A stretch of 64,000 nt of DNA from an uncultured Prevotella sp. (GTDB lineage: Bacteria; Bacteroidota; Bacteroidia; Bacteroidales; Bacteroidaceae): assembly GCA_934120735.1 (NCBI GenBank), contig CAKOVA010000001.1, positions 60,940-124,939 on the forward strand. Direction: 5' to 3'. The notes beneath the pieces were generated by a model that saw nothing but the letters and a program-made list of their open reading frames with translations, made no database searches and had not been told where the DNA came from. A program made the position numbers and the translations under genes. Below, piece after piece: positions 61,659-64,000 of this stretch (its first letter is position 1; each line of letters opens with the position of its first letter).

Positions 61659-61765
61659 ACTTTGAACTTTGAACATTGAACTTTGAACTTTGAGGTTTGA
61701 ACTGTGAACTATCAACTTGTTAACTATCAACTTGTAAACTCGTAAACTTGTAAACTCGTAAACTA
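61651..61765 (+). repeat. Leader of the M13 peptidase gene: heptamers and octamers
   Basis: AACTTTG-type heptamers run from 61651 (overlapping the final Leu and stop codons of the ABC-F gene) to about 61705, then AACTATCAACTTGTT units and AACTCGTAAACTTGTA units up to 61765. The last part ends 17 bases before the ATG at 61782. AACTCGTAAACTTGT corresponds to the 16-mer of the luxS leader read in the opposite direction. Confidence 0.8.
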
Positions 61766-61781
61766 AAATACTTTAAAATTT

Positions 61782-63809
61782 ATGAAACATTTATTTCCAA
61801 TCATGATGTTGATGGTGGCACCCACGATGGGTATGGCACAATCAAAATCGGGACTTGTTGAGGCTAATTTTGACAAGTCTGTCCGCCCAGCCGATGATTT
61901 TTACCAGTTTGCCACGGGCGGATGGCAGAAGAAACATCCGCTGCCAGCGGCTTATTCGCGCTTTGGCAGCTTCGACCAGTTGGCCGAAGACAACAACAAG
62001 CGAATTAACACCATCCTGGGTGAGTTGCAGAAGAAGACGTACAAGAAAGGTACGATGGAGCAAAAGCTGTCCGACTTCTACAAGCTCGCCATGGATGCTG
62101 ACCGTCGAAACAAGGAGGGCATCAAACCTGTGAAACCCTTGTTGGATGAGATGGAAGCCGCCAAAACGAAGAAAGATTTGGAGCAACTGCAATTGAAGTA
62201 TGCCGCTCAGGGATATGGTGTCGCTTGCGGTACTTACTTCGCTGCTGACGAAAAGAATGTGACGATGAACATTCTGAACGTCAGTCAGGGTGGATTAACG
62301 TTGGGACAGAAGGACTATTACCTCAACAACGATGCGGCCACCGTAGCCATTCGCGACGAATACAAGAAGCATATCGCGCGCATGTTCAGCCTCTATGGAT
62401 TCGATGAGGCTCAGGCAAAGGCAAAGGCGGATATCATTTTCAAAACCGAGACCGCACTTGCGTTGATATCAAAGAGCATGACGGAGCTTCGTGACCCACA
62501 AGCCAACTACAACAAGATGACTTTGAAAGAGTTCAAGGCCAATTACCCCAACATCAACCTCGAAGGCATGGCTAATGCGGAGGGCGTGAAGAGTGAGTAC
62601 ATCCAGACGATGGTTGTCGGCCAACCGTCATTCCTGGAAGGATATGACAAGCTGTCGGCTGCTGCTACGGCCGACGATTTGCGCGCACTGATGGAGTGGG
62701 ATGTCATCATGTCGTCATCAAGCTATCTCACCGATGCAATTCGTGAGGCCAACTTCAACTTCTTTGGTAAGACCATGAGTGGTCGCAAGGAGGATTATCC
62801 TCTGTGGAAACGTGCCACCAATCAGGTTGAGGCACAGATGGGCGAGGCGCTCGGCAAGATGTATGTAGCCCGTTATTTCCCCGAGAGTTCGAAAAAGAAG
62901 ATGGAGAACTTGGTGCGCAATCTGCAAATTGCATTGGGCCAACGTATTGATGCACAAACATGGATGAGCGATACAACCAAGGCCGAAGCGCATAAGAAGT
63001 TGGATAAATTCTATGTAAAGATTGGCTATCCTAACAAGTGGCGCGACTATTCTAAGTTGAACATCGACCCCGCTAAGTCGTTCTATGAGAACGTTATGGC
63101 ATGCCGCCAGTTCGCACACGAAAATCATATTGCCGAGCGTGCGGGTAAGCCAGTCGACCGTGATGAGTGGTTCATGACGCCGCAAACCGTGAACGCCTAT
63201 TACAATCCTACCACCAACGAGATTTGTTTCCCAGCGGGAATCCTGCAATATCCGTTCTTCGACCCCAAGGCCGATGAGGCCTTCAACTATGGTGCCATAG
63301 GCGTGGTGATTGGTCATGAGATGACACATGGATTCGATGACCAAGGTCGTCAGTACGATGCCAATGGCAATATGAACGATTGGTGGACTGCCAACGATGC
63401 GAAAGGCTTCAACGAGCGAGCCGATATGTATGCCGATTTCTTCTCCAACATCAATGTTTTGCCCGACCTTAAGGCCAACGGACGCTTTACGTTGGGTGAA
63501 AATTTGGCCGACCATGGCGGATTGCAGGTTAGTTTCCTGGCATACAAGAACGCCACGGCGAAGAAGCCTTTGAAGACAAAAGACGGATTTACGGCCGATC
63601 AACGTTTCTTCCTGGCCTATGCAGGCGTGTGGGGACAGAACATCACCGAGCAGGAAATACGCAACCGCGTGAAGCGCGATCCACATGCGTTGGGCAAGTG
63701 GCGCGTCAATGGTGCACTGCCTCACGTTGACGCTTGGTACGAGGCTTTCAACGTGAAAGAAGGCGACAAGCTCTTTATTCCGAAGAAAAACCGCTTGGAT
63801 TTGTGGTAA
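61782..63809 (+). CDS. pepO: M13-family metallopeptidase (neprilysin/PepO type)
   Basis: 675 residues, signal peptide about 1-19 (MGMAQ). The zinc site is HEMTH (His512, Glu513, His516) in VIGHEMTHGFDDQGRQYD, the third ligand Glu573 in GENLADHGGL with Asp577. NAYYNPTTNEICFPAGILQ is the substrate-binding strand of the family, and the C-terminal KWRVNGALPHVDAWYEAF is typical. M13 enzymes cut short peptides (below about 40 residues); this one is probably periplasmic. It has a strong terminator after it. Confidence 0.96.
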   Translation: MKHLFPIMMLMVAPTMGMAQSKSGLVEANFDKSVRPADDFYQFATGGWQKKHPLPAAYSRFGSFDQLAEDNNKRINTILGELQKKTYKKGTMEQKLSDFYKLAMDADRRNKEGIKPVKPLLDEMEAAKTKKDLEQLQLKYAAQGYGVACGTYFAADEKNVTMNILNVSQGGLTLGQKDYYLNNDAATVAIRDEYKKHIARMFSLYGFDEAQAKAKADIIFKTETALALISKSMTELRDPQANYNKMTLKEFKANYPNINLEGMANAEGVKSEYIQTMVVGQPSFLEGYDKLSAAATADDLRALMEWDVIMSSSSYLTDAIREANFNFFGKTMSGRKEDYPLWKRATNQVEAQMGEALGKMYVARYFPESSKKKMENLVRNLQIALGQRIDAQTWMSDTTKAEAHKKLDKFYVKIGYPNKWRDYSKLNIDPAKSFYENVMACRQFAHENHIAERAGKPVDRDEWFMTPQTVNAYYNPTTNEICFPAGILQYPFFDPKADEAFNYGAIGVVIGHEMTHGFDDQGRQYDANGNMNDWWTANDAKGFNERADMYADFFSNINVLPDLKANGRFTLGENLADHGGLQVSFLAYKNATAKKPLKTKDGFTADQRFFLAYAGVWGQNITEQEIRNRVKRDPHALGKWRVNGALPHVDAWYEAFNVKEGDKLFIPKKNRLDLW

Positions 63810-63835
63810 TTCTTCCAGATTATTGAAATCATCAT

Positions 63836-63879
63836 ATCCACTCATTTGAGCATCAACTTCTCAAGTGAGTGGATTTTTT
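63836..63879 (+). terminator. Terminator of the M13 peptidase gene
   Basis: ATCCACTCATTTGAG (63836-63850) pairs with CTCAAGTGAGTGGAT (63860-63874), 14 or more pairs with a one-base offset, followed by T5. Confidence 0.85.
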
Positions 63880-63963
63880 CTAGATAGTCGTTCACGATTT
63901 TCTTGAACGCAGGTGATTTGCAAGGTAACCATCCAATATTAGCCGTCTTTCACACTAACAAAC

Positions 63964-63995
63964 AACCCTTATATGTCTGGCAGCATATAAGGGTT
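63964..63995 (-). terminator. Hairpin at the right edge of the window
   Basis: AACCCTTATATG (63964-63975) pairs perfectly with CATATAAGGGTT (63984-63995). The minus strand continues with a T/G-rich tract (GTTTGTTAG), so it probably ends a minus-strand gene that lies beyond the window. Confidence 0.5.
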
Positions 63996-64000
63996 ATTGG

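Noticed and set aside
1-64000. Insertion sequences, integrases, prophage or rRNA
   Set aside because: None of the proteins resembles a transposase, recombinase or phage protein, and no rRNA-like sequence was seen.

Overview
The window comes from a Bacteroidales genome, most likely Prevotella or a close relative. The evidence is two SusC/SusD pairs, many lipoproteins with a Cys near residue 20, type IX secretion genes (porW/sprE-like and porX), a C10 (streptopain/interpain-type) peptidase, and Bacteroidetes-type promoters (TTG or TTTG, about 20 bp, TAnnTTTG) upstream of several genes. No phage, insertion sequence, CRISPR array or rRNA was seen. One tRNA gene (Pro, GGG) is present.

Layout. 1-6394: a SusC/SusD-type uptake operon (SusC cut by the window edge) with three accessory lipoproteins: a zinc metallohydrolase, a DUF4302 protein and a BACON-type protein. 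7355-11908: a housekeeping run, ftsX, DUF3098, uppP, truB, queA, folK. 11978-14322: divergent rpsO and typA. 14681-30938: eleven consecutive minus-strand genes that read as a peptidoglycan-fragment (MurNAc/muropeptide) salvage locus. It holds two NamZ-type (DUF1343) exo-muramidases, a sodium:solute symporter, an amidase with a golvesin-like insert, a phosphoesterase/beta-propeller fusion, a glycosyltransferase, an AmpG-like permease, a MurT-like DUF5009 membrane protein, a MurK-like sugar kinase, MurQ etherase, and a beta-lactamase-fold/SGNH fusion. A second, motif-degenerate MurK paralogue is divergent at 31315, followed by a second SusC/SusD pair (32882-37964). 38538-47536: a metzincin lipoprotein, aroA, a small 4-Cys protein, a metal ABC permease, porW-like, porX and tsaE. 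48199-63809: DUF4153, GSCFA, ogt, an outer-membrane barrel, the C10 peptidase, luxS and mtnN, YfhO, ABC-F and an M13 peptidase.

How the parts fit. The 14.7-32.2 kb block supplies a full inferred route: amidase and NamZ release MurNAc outside or in the periplasm, AmpG/MurT/SSS proteins import it, MurK phosphorylates it and MurQ converts MurNAc-6-P to GlcNAc-6-P. PorW and PorX belong to the type IX secretion system, and the C10 peptidase downstream carries a C-terminus that looks like a type IX sorting domain, so machinery and a probable cargo share the window.

Non-coding structure is the least expected part. Four intergenic regions carry tandem arrays with an exact 22-bp period but different unit sequences, and a fifth is a decayed version with 21-23 bp spacing. 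Three other gene leaders (truB, luxS, M13 peptidase) carry 7-8 bp AACTCATN-type repeats right before the start codon; two of these also share a 16-bp direct repeat in mirror orientation at the far end. A ~200-bp nested palindrome with 34-bp arms (32 matches) lies between tsaE and the DUF4153 gene.
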